From contig NZ_JBLIAI010000025.1 in NCBI RefSeq assembly GCF_047634455.1, forward strand, positions 1 through 39,047: a stretch of 39,047 nucleotides of DNA, in the 5' to 3' direction. Of this stretch, positions 1 to 7,473 are shown one piece after another. Each line of letters begins with the position of its first letter. Positions within the stretch are counted from its first letter, which is position 1. Source of the stretch: Maritalea sp047634455 (GTDB taxonomy: Bacteria > Pseudomonadota > Alphaproteobacteria > Rhizobiales > Devosiaceae). Both the position numbers and the translations under genes were made by a program. The notes beneath the pieces are model-generated. The model made no database searches, had not been told where the DNA came from, and saw only the letters and a program-made list of their open reading frames with translations.

Positions 1-37
1 TTACATCAATCAATCATTTCAATAACCTGGGACACTT

Positions 38-868
38 TTAGCAACCGACAGGAACGGCAACATTTGACCACTTTCCCTTCTCGTTGTCTGACGGAATATG
101 AGGCCTAATCTCCTCTACACTTCGCTCATACAAAACTGGCGGATCTGCTGACATATTCCAGATATGAAAGTGGTAAGCGCTTCCAATTTTGTCGGCAGTG
201 TTCCACTCATTCCTTGATAAAAAAAACCGAAGTGGAGAATTTGTTGTCGATTTCACCTCAATCATTCGATTGATTTCGTTTTCACCATCTAAGTCGTATG
301 ACAGCACATCGTATCCAGCAAAATTGTCATCTAACCCTGTCCACTCTGGTGACTTGCTTATGCCGAGTTCTTGAAGCCTAGACTTCTCCCAGTTTATTGT
401 TAGCAACTCTGCAGCGCGGGCCTGTACCATTTTTTCATAATCAACAGCAAGTCTAGCATGGCCAACTACGTCATCCCACCAATTGACAACCGACGTGCTG
501 GGAGGGTTTTCAAGCAAACCGGCAGCGCTAAAAACGTCTCTGTCATCACTGTCGAGTGAATGCACAAATCGCACCCGACCCTGACGCATGGATTTTGACC
601 AAATCGGCTGATGGGTAACGACAACGGATTTAATGCACTCCTGATAAAAATGCACGCCAATTAGAGGACAATCTGGCGAAACAGATACATGAAGATGAGC
701 TGCTGCTTCCATATCCAAACTATGGGCGTCCGCCTCTGCACTTTCAATCAGAAGCAACAGTTCTTCGATTGCAGTATCCACATGTTGAACAGCGTAAGTG
801 CGCAAAAGTCGCAACCCTTCAAAACAGGACAGCGAAAAAAGCCGTTCAGTTGAAGGTACGCCTATCAT
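38..868 (-). CDS. DUF3883 domain protein, putative PD-(D/E)XK-type nuclease of a defence operon
   Basis: A 276-aa soluble protein. The C-terminal third (about residues 180-245) matches the DUF3883 pattern: GYDV at 185-188, then IEVK at 203-206, followed by a basic, aromatic-rich segment and HFHIW at 233-237. D187, E204 and K206 fit the D...ExK core of the PD-(D/E)XK nuclease superfamily, so a nuclease role is plausible but unproven. The N-terminal two thirds are mostly helical and unrecognised. DUF3883 often occurs fused to or beside SNF2-type helicases in restriction and defence loci, as here. The start overlaps the stop of the helicase gene by ATGA, implying translational coupling. It is the last gene of the five-gene operon visible; only 37 bases remain to the window edge, so more genes could follow. 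Confidence 0.8.
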   Translation of the reverse strand: MIGVPSTERLFSLSCFEGLRLLRTYAVQHVDTAIEELLLLIESAEADAHSLDMEAAAHLHVSVSPDCPLIGVHFYQECIKSVVVTHQPIWSKSMRQGRVRFVHSLDSDDRDVFSAAGLLENPPSTSVVNWWDDVVGHARLAVDYEKMVQARAAELLTINWEKSRLQELGISKSPEWTGLDDNFAGYDVLSYDLDGENEINRMIEVKSTTNSPLRFFLSRNEWNTADKIGSAYHFHIWNMSADPPVLYERSVEEIRPHIPSDNEKGKWSNVAVPVGC

Positions 869-2775
869 AATGCTTCATCTGCGATATCTGGAGCTTTGTT
901 CTCAAGCTCAGAGATCAAATCAATAATATCCTGCAATCTGACATCGTAATCTATTGGATCATCTGCTTGTTCTTCATCATACGCCAGTTTATGTAAATCA
1001 GGATCATTTAGAAGCTCCTGCATATTTCGTATCTTCTGGGTAAGACGACGACTGACAGATAGATCGATACTCCCAATTTCCGCAGGCGCCTTGGTTCTAT
1101 AGACAAATATGTTTGTTTCTTGGTCGGGGCTTAATCCAAGCCTATGAATCCTATCGATGGACTGTAGATAATGTGTCGAAACGTAGCTGCGATCTACGTA
1201 GATTGCATTGTGGCAGACGGTATGCAGACTAATTCCTTCACCAGCGGCCGCAGGATTCGCGATCAACACCGAACAGTTAGGGTCTTCGTGAAAACGCCGA
1301 ATTTTGCCCTCACGGGTGGTCTCATCGCTAGCGTCTCCTGAAGGCACCCCTCCGTGGATATAAACTGGATTAAGATCGGCCAATGCTGAGTCTAGACTTA
1401 GTATCGTTCCAGTGAATATTGTCCAAATGACAACTTTTTTACCCTCGTGCGCCAACTCTCGAGCATGATCCATTACTGCTTGGAGTTTTTGTGAGTGACC
1501 TTCCTCAAGCACAGAGTCAACAATTGCCGAAGACACTTCTACATCGTCATTGGCCATCGCATTTAGTGCAAGAGAAGGACTGACTGATAGCTGAAGCAGT
1601 CGCATCACCGAGCGACGGGCTTTCGCTAACTCACCGTCGCCCAAGCCCTTTGAAACACTTTTAGCGTAATTTCGCAGGAACTCATCCCGTATGATTGAGT
1701 ACAATGCGAGTTGGCCGTCGCCCATGGGGACATCAATGAATCGTCGAGTGGCTTCGGGCAATCCCAATTCTTTTTTTGTTGTACGTACATAAAGATTGCC
1801 GAGTACTTCGCGCGGAGGTGTTCCGTACGAGATATCAAGCCCGAGTCCTTGGCCGGGCCATAGGAATTCTAATTGCGACTCCATGTCAGAAGCTGCTTGT
1901 GGCATTGGAGTACCGGATAGTATGTCACGCCGTACTGGCAGCGCAGCAATTCCCAGCAAAAATGAACCGCGTTGTGAAGCATAGCCAGCCTTCATTCTGT
2001 GCGACTCGTCCAAGATTAGATGCGTCGGAATAGACGCCAAGTGATTAGCAATGGTCGACTGTTGTCTAATTGCAAGGTCATATGAGATAATAAAACGACG
2101 AGCACCGGACGACAAAGACATTGACGTCTGTTCCTCTGTTCCGTCTAAAACAGTAAAGTGTTCGGCATTCACTGGTGAAATACTAGGATCGATGCAATCT
2201 TCCACAACATCTTTCCACGCTTGAAATGCCGCTTTTGGAGCAACGATCATCAAGTGTTGGTTTGGCTCCTGAAGAAGAATGTGCAAAGCAAATGTGACCG
2301 TCGTTTTGCCCGCGCCGGGTACTGAGAAATTTGCGCCGTTAGAAAGAGCGAGCAAGCGCGACAAATCTCTTAATTGAAAGTCTTTTAGCTTCCTTTTGGA
2401 AAATCCTCTGACAGTGAGTTCCGCCAATAGTTCTTCGTTGGTCTTTGCCACCGTCGGTTCTACTTTTCTCGACATACGAACCGAACGCATTTGCTCCGCA
2501 AATTCAGATAGCCTGCGTTTGGCCTCGGCAGAAGGTAAGAACCGAAAACTATAAGTTGATTGGCAGGACTTTGTGCCGAACTCTCGAACAATCGTGAGCG
2601 TATCAGGCCAAGACAACCTAATTGAGTGTCCTGTACTCTTGTGTTCAAAATTATGAGACAATATAGCCGAATTGATCAGGCTCCAGATAGACACTCCTAC
2701 TTCAGTTGAAGATATTGAGATGATACCATGCCCCGAATTATCAACAGCCACTGATACCCCAGAAACGTCACTCAT
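865..2775 (-). CDS. SNF2-family helicase/translocase of a defence operon
   Basis: A 636-aa superfamily 2 ATPase. Visible motifs in order: the FSVPGAGKTT Walker A loop (150-159), DESH Walker B box (256-259), SGTP motif III (287-290), a second RecA-like domain with VVIWTIFTGT (448-457), GEGISL (512-517) and the arginine-finger motif DRIHRLG (541-547). This order is that of SNF2-related dsDNA translocases; the NFSVPGAGKT variant is seen in helicases linked to restriction systems. The first about 140 residues form an extra N-terminal domain I do not recognise. Its start lies 8 bases inside the end of the ParB-like gene and its stop overlaps the DUF3883 start. It probably moves along or remodels DNA for the nuclease partner (inference). 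Confidence 0.9.
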   Translation of the reverse strand: MSDVSGVSVAVDNSGHGIISISSTEVGVSIWSLINSAILSHNFEHKSTGHSIRLSWPDTLTIVREFGTKSCQSTYSFRFLPSAEAKRRLSEFAEQMRSVRMSRKVEPTVAKTNEELLAELTVRGFSKRKLKDFQLRDLSRLLALSNGANFSVPGAGKTTVTFALHILLQEPNQHLMIVAPKAAFQAWKDVVEDCIDPSISPVNAEHFTVLDGTEEQTSMSLSSGARRFIISYDLAIRQQSTIANHLASIPTHLILDESHRMKAGYASQRGSFLLGIAALPVRRDILSGTPMPQAASDMESQLEFLWPGQGLGLDISYGTPPREVLGNLYVRTTKKELGLPEATRRFIDVPMGDGQLALYSIIRDEFLRNYAKSVSKGLGDGELAKARRSVMRLLQLSVSPSLALNAMANDDVEVSSAIVDSVLEEGHSQKLQAVMDHARELAHEGKKVVIWTIFTGTILSLDSALADLNPVYIHGGVPSGDASDETTREGKIRRFHEDPNCSVLIANPAAAGEGISLHTVCHNAIYVDRSYVSTHYLQSIDRIHRLGLSPDQETNIFVYRTKAPAEIGSIDLSVSRRLTQKIRNMQELLNDPDLHKLAYDEEQADDPIDYDVRLQDIIDLISELENKAPDIADEAL

Positions 2776-4102
2776 TTATTCCCACGCCCTCAGTCGGTTT
2801 TTTGCTAGCATCAACAGCAGCGTCTATTTCATCTTGCAGTTTGGCAACCAAGTCACCAATGGAACCCAATTGTTTGATCATCGGCACATATGTACTAATT
2901 CCGGCAGTTGATATGTCGATTGCCGCCAACTTCGAATGGATTTGGGCTAGCGATTTTAGGGCTGCATCTTTTCTTTTTTTCCCTTTTTCTCGTTCAATCG
3001 CGGTTACGCATGCCTCAATCAAAACATCAACAGAATCTTCTCGTGTTTCCTCAGATTTCAGTATGTCGACGAAAGGCTGATAATTCACTGCCAACTCGTC
3101 GTCGTCGATTGAAAAGTCAAATTCCTCACTCTCCTCATCGTTTGAGCTGGATAGGTCAATTTCTAGCTCATCAGAAACAGTGTTGATTACTTCAGGGGCA
3201 AGTTTTCCAAATGCAGAATTATATCCGTAAACTCGTCCCGACAATTTGTCTCTATTGTCAAACAGCGACCAAGCTATTGCTCGGCTTGCGTTTTGCATCA
3301 TCGCCTGCTGCGTACCGATTTGTTTTGGAATATCTTTAAATAACTGCTCGCCGTCTTCGCTTACCAGGCCATACTGACCCGGCTTTCCTGTCCAATCTGA
3401 TAGGTAAAGCTCCGCTTCTTCCAATGCCTGCAAAAGGTTTTTAATTTCGGCAGGTTTTCGGCGCAATTGGTGAGCAACTTGATCGAAAGTTCTATCTTTG
3501 TTCAACTGGCGGCGCACTAGTTGCGCTTCACCAATCCAATCATAGTCCAGTTTTGTTTGGGGGCGAGCTTGAAGAGCCGCTTCAATATCGTCGATATCGT
3601 CAGCAGATGATTCAGGGGGCAAGACTGCACAACGAACATATGCGAACCCTGCATGTTTATTTGGCTGGGTTCCATAAAGCTCTCGCATTGCGCTTAGACG
3701 CCTATTCCCATTAACAACGACACCTGTCGATGTAATTAGAATTGGATCTGTTTGCCCCTCTAGAGTTAAGACCTCATCAATATTTGCTATGGACGCTTTG
3801 GCGTTCTTTGTAATTCGTCGAAGAATGTTATGCTGTTCAAGTTGTGCTGACGACGATTCTTGACCTTTACCGAAAAATTCGGGAGGCAAGCTCTTTTTTG
3901 CAATCGTATTCTGTTGTTCAGAATAGGTTCGGCAATTCTCCATCCTGTAGACGGGCAATTTTATATCGAGCTTAATAACTTTTAGATCAATAGGATCACC
4001 ACGAAAGTCATCAAGCCTGTACGTGTTATTCGCAGAATCTAACGCTTTAAGTATGATTGCCTGTCGCTCAGAGCGAGGCGTTGTCTTAATCTCAAAATTC
4101 AT
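2768..4102 (-). CDS. ParB/Srx-fold protein of a defence operon
   Basis: A 444-aa soluble protein. Residues about 40-145 resemble a ParB/sulfiredoxin N-terminal domain: a beta-rich entry with LPVYRMENCRTY (49-60), then QTDPILITSTG (117-127) and VVNGNRRLSAMREL (129-142). GNRR (132-135) stands where chromosomal ParB proteins have their GERR nucleotide-binding motif. A region predicted to be helical and HTH-like follows (RTFDQVAHQLRRKPAEIKNLL, within about 178-200), then an acidic linker near 320-340 and a long helical tail. There is no ParA partner or centromere-like repeat, so DNA partitioning is unlikely. In this operon it more likely acts as a nucleotide-regulated DNA clamp, adaptor or nuclease (inference). 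It begins 7 bases after the endonuclease-like gene. Confidence 0.75.
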   Translation of the reverse strand: MNFEIKTTPRSERQAIILKALDSANNTYRLDDFRGDPIDLKVIKLDIKLPVYRMENCRTYSEQQNTIAKKSLPPEFFGKGQESSSAQLEQHNILRRITKNAKASIANIDEVLTLEGQTDPILITSTGVVVNGNRRLSAMRELYGTQPNKHAGFAYVRCAVLPPESSADDIDDIEAALQARPQTKLDYDWIGEAQLVRRQLNKDRTFDQVAHQLRRKPAEIKNLLQALEEAELYLSDWTGKPGQYGLVSEDGEQLFKDIPKQIGTQQAMMQNASRAIAWSLFDNRDKLSGRVYGYNSAFGKLAPEVINTVSDELEIDLSSSNDEESEEFDFSIDDDELAVNYQPFVDILKSEETREDSVDVLIEACVTAIEREKGKKRKDAALKSLAQIHSKLAAIDISTAGISTYVPMIKQLGSIGDLVAKLQDEIDAAVDASKKPTEGVGINE

Positions 4103-4109
4103 TTATTCC

Positions 4110-4574
4110 TCACTCAAATGCAATTACTAGAATGGGCAGTGTAATGACACTGTCAAAAAGCTTTAGCTCACGAATAACGCGCTCAGCGTAGGCAATGTTA
4201 TCCCCAATTGCTTTTGCTGCGTCCTTGGTTGGCAATGCCAGTCCCGCTGCTTCAATCTTTCCAGATTTATAAAGATACTCCAGTTTAAGGAGGTCATAGG
4301 GCGCGCGACTCATATTTCCAGTTTGGAGTTGAAATGCCATGTCTTCCTTCATGGCAAAAACTTCGAGCCTCGTATCGCTATCTAGACGCACATCTAGCGC
4401 CCACCCCTCCTCGAGGAATTCTTTTTCAACATGTTCTCGAATGCGAGCCGTGCATCTAGGCGCGATTTTGATGTTAGGAACTTCAAAAATGTCAGTAACC
4501 CATTCTTTCAGCTCCCTACGCCCCCATTCTGTACCGGCTTCATGATGTTGATCATATGTGTATGCGAGCTTCAT
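4110..4574 (-). CDS. BglII/BstYI-family restriction-endonuclease-like protein, apparent active-site substitutions
   Basis: A 154-aa protein. The C-terminal half follows the BglII/BstYI family layout: FQLQTGN (81-87), YDLLKLEYLYKSGKIEAAGL (93-112) leading to ALP (113-115), GDN (124-126), and a terminal PILVIAFE. In BglII and BstYI the beta strand carries D...ExQ (BglII D84, E93, Q95; BstYI TDF...IEVQFG, from memory). Here the ExQ is QxQ (Q82, Q84), and the upstream Asp position is occupied by E71 or nothing obvious. The protein is also shorter than BglII (223 aa) and BstYI (about 203 aa). It may thus be catalytically weakened and act as a sequence reader; alternatively the active site is arranged differently. 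Its start overlaps the methyltransferase stop by ATGA, so the two are co-translated as in a type II R-M pair. Confidence 0.7.
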   Translation of the reverse strand: MKLAYTYDQHHEAGTEWGRRELKEWVTDIFEVPNIKIAPRCTARIREHVEKEFLEEGWALDVRLDSDTRLEVFAMKEDMAFQLQTGNMSRAPYDLLKLEYLYKSGKIEAAGLALPTKDAAKAIGDNIAYAERVIRELKLFDSVITLPILVIAFE

Positions 4575-5446
4575 AAACCACCCTTTTTACTTGGTTCATA
4601 AACTGGTTTATTCATTGGCCGCGTTCGGAGTTCACCACGATACAACAAATCAACTCTTTCATTGGTGATATCGATGTATTCCTGCATTACGTCACACCCA
4701 TATGCATTGCGACCGTTCTTAAGCGCCGCAATAGCCGATGAGCCTACCCCTAAATAAGGATCAAGAACATTTTGCCCCGAGTTCGTCAAAGAAAGCACCA
4801 ACCGCTCGACCAAGCCAACGGGAAACTGACACGGGTGCTCGGTTTTCTCGACGTGATTGGATTTCACATTAGGTATATCCCAAACATCCGACGGATTTTT
4901 ACCAAGGGGGTTACTGGATAACTCTCCCTTGTTTGGCCCTTTGAAGTGCTTTTTGTCCGGGTATTTGGAAGGAATCCGAACTGGATCCAGATTGAAAACG
5001 TGATCGTCAGATTTTGTAAACCAAAGTATTGTCTCGTGACGACCGGAAAACCGTTTTTGGCAATGTAAGCCATGTCCAAACGTCCACATAATTCTATTGC
5101 GTAGTTTCAAACCATGATTTTTGAACAAATCATACAGAATTATGTCGAGAGGAAAAACTTCACCGTCATCGACATGATTGCCAACCTGCCAGCATATCGA
5201 ACCTTTTGGGTGGAGTAGTCGGACTGCCTCAGCAATAGTTGCAGCTTGATCTTCAATGTATATATCTAATGGACGTCTCTTCTCGTATTCTTTGCCAATA
5301 TTATAAGGAGGAGATGTAACTATAAGATGCATGCTGTTCTTTCGGAGCGACCTCATATACTCCAAATTGTCCGCGCACTGTATGTTCACCTTTGTTTTAG
5401 GCTTTAACGTCTTAATAACAGGCTGTTTTTTTATCAATTTTTGCAT
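4571..5446 (-). CDS. Beta-class DNA methyltransferase, probably N4-cytosine
   Basis: A 291-aa methyltransferase of the N6_N4_Mtase family. Catalytic motif IV TSPPYN (44-49) precedes the SAM-binding motif I VLDPYLGVGSS (227-237), the circular order of the beta class. TSPPY favours N4-cytosine over N6-adenine modification, although the rule is not absolute. An HPCQFPVGLVERLV segment (204-217) is the usual motif X. There is no N-terminal HTH regulator domain, only about 20 extra basic residues. BglII and BstYI (GATC-centred AGATCT and RGATCY) are both paired with m4C methyltransferases, so the neighbouring BglII-like protein supports this call and suggests a GATC-containing hexamer as target (inference). 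It is the first gene of a five-gene operon and has no upstream C-protein gene. Confidence 0.88.
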   Translation of the reverse strand: MQKLIKKQPVIKTLKPKTKVNIQCADNLEYMRSLRKNSMHLIVTSPPYNIGKEYEKRRPLDIYIEDQAATIAEAVRLLHPKGSICWQVGNHVDDGEVFPLDIILYDLFKNHGLKLRNRIMWTFGHGLHCQKRFSGRHETILWFTKSDDHVFNLDPVRIPSKYPDKKHFKGPNKGELSSNPLGKNPSDVWDIPNVKSNHVEKTEHPCQFPVGLVERLVLSLTNSGQNVLDPYLGVGSSAIAALKNGRNAYGCDVMQEYIDITNERVDLLYRGELRTRPMNKPVYEPSKKGGL

Positions 5447-5462
5447 AGTATAATATTACACT
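5447..5462 (-). promoter_or_regulatory. Near-perfect palindrome at the methyltransferase start, candidate operator and -10 region
   Basis: The 16 bases AGTATAATATTACACT are palindromic at 7 of 8 pairs and touch the ATG of the methyltransferase. On the minus strand the same bases give TAATAT/TATACT, good -10 candidates, with TTGCAG about 16 bases further upstream as a -35. A transcript from here would have almost no leader, and no Shine-Dalgarno is visible. A protein bound here would occlude both promoter and start. Function is inferred. Confidence 0.4.
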
Positions 5463-5678
5463 CTAGTTCAAGCCCTGCAAGTTCTTTTGCAAACTAGGTC
5501 TTTGGAAAGGCTCGGTGAATCAGCGAACAGATGACAGTCTTATGTCGCACCATAACCTTAGAGTGGAGCTTCATCCAGCACTAGATGCCAAAGTCGAGGC
5601 CGCTCCCCAAATACGCTCTTTGTTTCTCTAGAATAGTGACGTTGAAATATAGTCGATATTACCCTTGGTCTGCGGGTT

Positions 5679-6152
5679 TGGGGGAAGAGATGTTTCCCCA
5701 GCCTCAATGGCATTGTCCCTGAGAAGCAGTCGCGCTGAAAGCGGCTCCATGAAATGGGCTTGGGGTTTTCAGGGGAGCAGGAACGCTCCCTTGAATGGTG
5801 GTGCAGCGACTAAACGATTGCGAGTGATTAATCGGTGATACGATTTACTGGCGTGAATGACACTGGGCCAATCTCTCATTGGTACTGATGTAGTGAATGC
5901 CACAGGCCAGAGGGATACAACGGGAGAGCGCTAGCGTCTCCCTTGTCAAGTGGTGATGCTTGACCCACAGGGTTCAGACAAATGCTGTTTGTCTGACAGC
6001 ACACATCTTGCGGGCTGCGGTATTTTGTTATTCTTCAACTCAAGTTGGCAGACAGAGTTGATCTCGCATCTATCAACACACGATACGCCCGAACGGGGGG
6101 CATTTGAAATTCGGTACGACATTACCCCTAGGCATGCGGCTTCACCCTAGGG
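5679..6152. ncRNA. Hairpin-rich gene-free region, candidate structured RNA
   Basis: Between the divergent methyltransferase start and the end of the next gene there is no convincing ORF, but inverted repeats follow one another: 5679-5700, 5728-5746, 5771-5792 (8 pairs including one G-T), 5848-5910 (17 pairs in four helices separated by internal loops), 5922-5942, 5945-5964 (6 pairs), 5974-5996 (9 perfect pairs, loop TGCTG), 6035-6061 (7 perfect pairs) and 6126-6152 (CCCTAGG/CCTAGGG). I do not recognise RNase P, tmRNA, SRP, 6S or a group II intron domain V. The strand is unknown. It could equally be a DNA site such as a transfer origin. The 66-codon ORF at 5950-6150 runs through these hairpins and looks spurious. 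Confidence 0.35.
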
Positions 6153-6161
6153 AACGCCAGA

Positions 6162-6938
6162 TCAAGGAGCTAATGGGTTTAGAGCAGTATCGACAGCCGG
6201 GGGCGACTTCGAAGGACTAGCATTTCTTGAAAATGCTGCTGTTGCGTCCGGTGCGGGTTGCGATGGTTCATAATCGGGCATATGTTGTGCAACCTCTTCT
6301 GGCATAAAGTCTTCAAGCTCCGCTGAAAGTTCGTCAAGCCGTTCTTGGGTGACACCTTCTTTACTTGCCTCATCTCGAGCGGCGTCAGTAAGTTCTTCAA
6401 ACTCGTGGATTCTTTGACGCGCATCCAGGGCATTCTCTTTTTCAGTTCTCAACGATCCACGTTCTTTCAACGCATCTAAGAAGCTGTCAACGGGTCGATG
6501 GTCTGCTGCAAAATTTTCGTAAGCGTATTCATCATCGCCAACTTCACTTCCCCACTCGTCATAAGCTTGACTGCGTTCAGCGTTGAGGAAAACACGTCTA
6601 CCATCATCCATGATGTTTGCATGTTCCCAGTGGGGTGCAAGCCTTCCCTCAACAGCCAGAATACGCCTTGCGATATCTTCGAGTAGAATTTGATTTTCGA
6701 TCAGCGCTGCAGTCGAGGCCTCGTGATTAGTATCAAGTTTCTCATTGAATAGTTTGATTTGGTCGTGCGTTGCAATAGACACTTCAATGGCAGTTGCCAA
6801 CACATCATCAGCAAGTTTACTTTCAGCATCATTGCGGTGTTTTGCTTCTTGGCGCGCTTTAACAAACCACTTCTGCTGCCGAAGCCATTCAGATTGGCTC
6901 CGCTCTTTATGCTTGAACTGGTCTATGAGTTGTATCAA
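6162..6938 (-). CDS. Hypothetical helical acidic protein, TTG start
   Basis: A 258-aa soluble protein I do not recognise. The N-terminal 110 residues look helical and charged (likely coiled coil), the middle contains DDGRRVFLNAERSQAYDEW (about 112-130) and several acidic clusters, and the last 45 residues are Pro/Ala/Ser-rich and probably disordered. There is no signal peptide or membrane segment. Translation starts at TTG directly after the TAA of the upstream gene, with GGAGAA across the junction as ribosome binding site, so it is coupled to the secreted Rap1a-like protein. No function can be assigned; the pairing of an exported and a cytosolic partner is the only contextual clue. Confidence 0.7.
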   Translation of the reverse strand: MIQLIDQFKHKERSQSEWLRQQKWFVKARQEAKHRNDAESKLADDVLATAIEVSIATHDQIKLFNEKLDTNHEASTAALIENQILLEDIARRILAVEGRLAPHWEHANIMDDGRRVFLNAERSQAYDEWGSEVGDDEYAYENFAADHRPVDSFLDALKERGSLRTEKENALDARQRIHEFEELTDAARDEASKEGVTQERLDELSAELEDFMPEEVAQHMPDYEPSQPAPDATAAFSRNASPSKSPPAVDTALNPLAP

Positions 6939-7295
6939 TTATTCTCCACATTCCTTACTTACCAAAATATACAATAGTGCTGCTGGCTGCCTTGTTGGAT
7001 GTTTTGCAAAAAAAGCATCAATTAGCGGCCATCGATCAGTTTTACCGCCTAACCAACCAGTGATGCACCGAAGTCCCTCACCATCTTTATTGCCGTTTCT
7101 CCATCGCGCATATGCCAATCCATCCACTATCCCCGTCACATAGCTTACTTGTTGATCTGAGGTCATTTTGTTTAAAACAAAACCTGCATCCAAGTTTTTT
7201 GAAGCTGCCTCCTTAGTAACTCCAAGTAAACTTAAAAGTATTATTGCAGTTATTTGTTTATATTTACTTAATTTAAACCAATTCAACTTGGCCAT
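6939..7295 (-). CDS. Small exported protein with Rap1a/Tai-like pattern
   Basis: A 118-aa protein beginning with a basic n-region and hydrophobic core (KYKQITAIILLSLLGVTKEA, residues 11-30), a likely Sec signal peptide or membrane anchor. The mature part has the spacing of Rap1a/Tai-type small periplasmic proteins: YVTGIVDGLAYARW (52-65), a Cys in LRCI, FFAKHPTRQPAALLYIL (95-111) and a C-terminal KECGE. The two cysteines could form a disulfide after export. Rap1a proteins are immunity factors of type VI effectors, but this match is by pattern only and no T6SS gene is nearby. It is first in a two-gene unit and divergent from the resolvase. Confidence 0.65.
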   Translation of the reverse strand: MAKLNWFKLSKYKQITAIILLSLLGVTKEAASKNLDAGFVLNKMTSDQQVSYVTGIVDGLAYARWRNGNKDGEGLRCITGWLGGKTDRWPLIDAFFAKHPTRQPAALLYILVSKECGE

Positions 7296-7473
7296 AATGG
7301 ACCGTTTTAGTCAAATTTTACTTCGGACATATTGATTTGTTATAATTATCATACAATATAGATAAATCAGTGGGTTGGTGGTGTGGCCACCGAGAATGAA
7401 ACACCAGGACAAAAGGGGTCACTTATGACACATGCAAACGCATGCTCAAAATTCGACTAAGGTATTGAAATAC

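Noticed and set aside
2768..4102. ParB-like gene as a partition system of the island
   Set aside because: No ParA gene and no centromere-like repeats near it; it is embedded in the restriction-type operon.
38..5446. Assignment of the operon as DISARM or BREX
   Set aside because: No DrmA, DrmB (DUF1998), PLD-type DrmC, PglZ or BrxC-like genes are present, only an SNF2 helicase and a methyltransferase in common.
5950..6150. A 66-codon plus-strand ORF in the hairpin-rich region
   Set aside because: It runs through three perfect hairpins, has no ribosome binding site and no protein-like composition.
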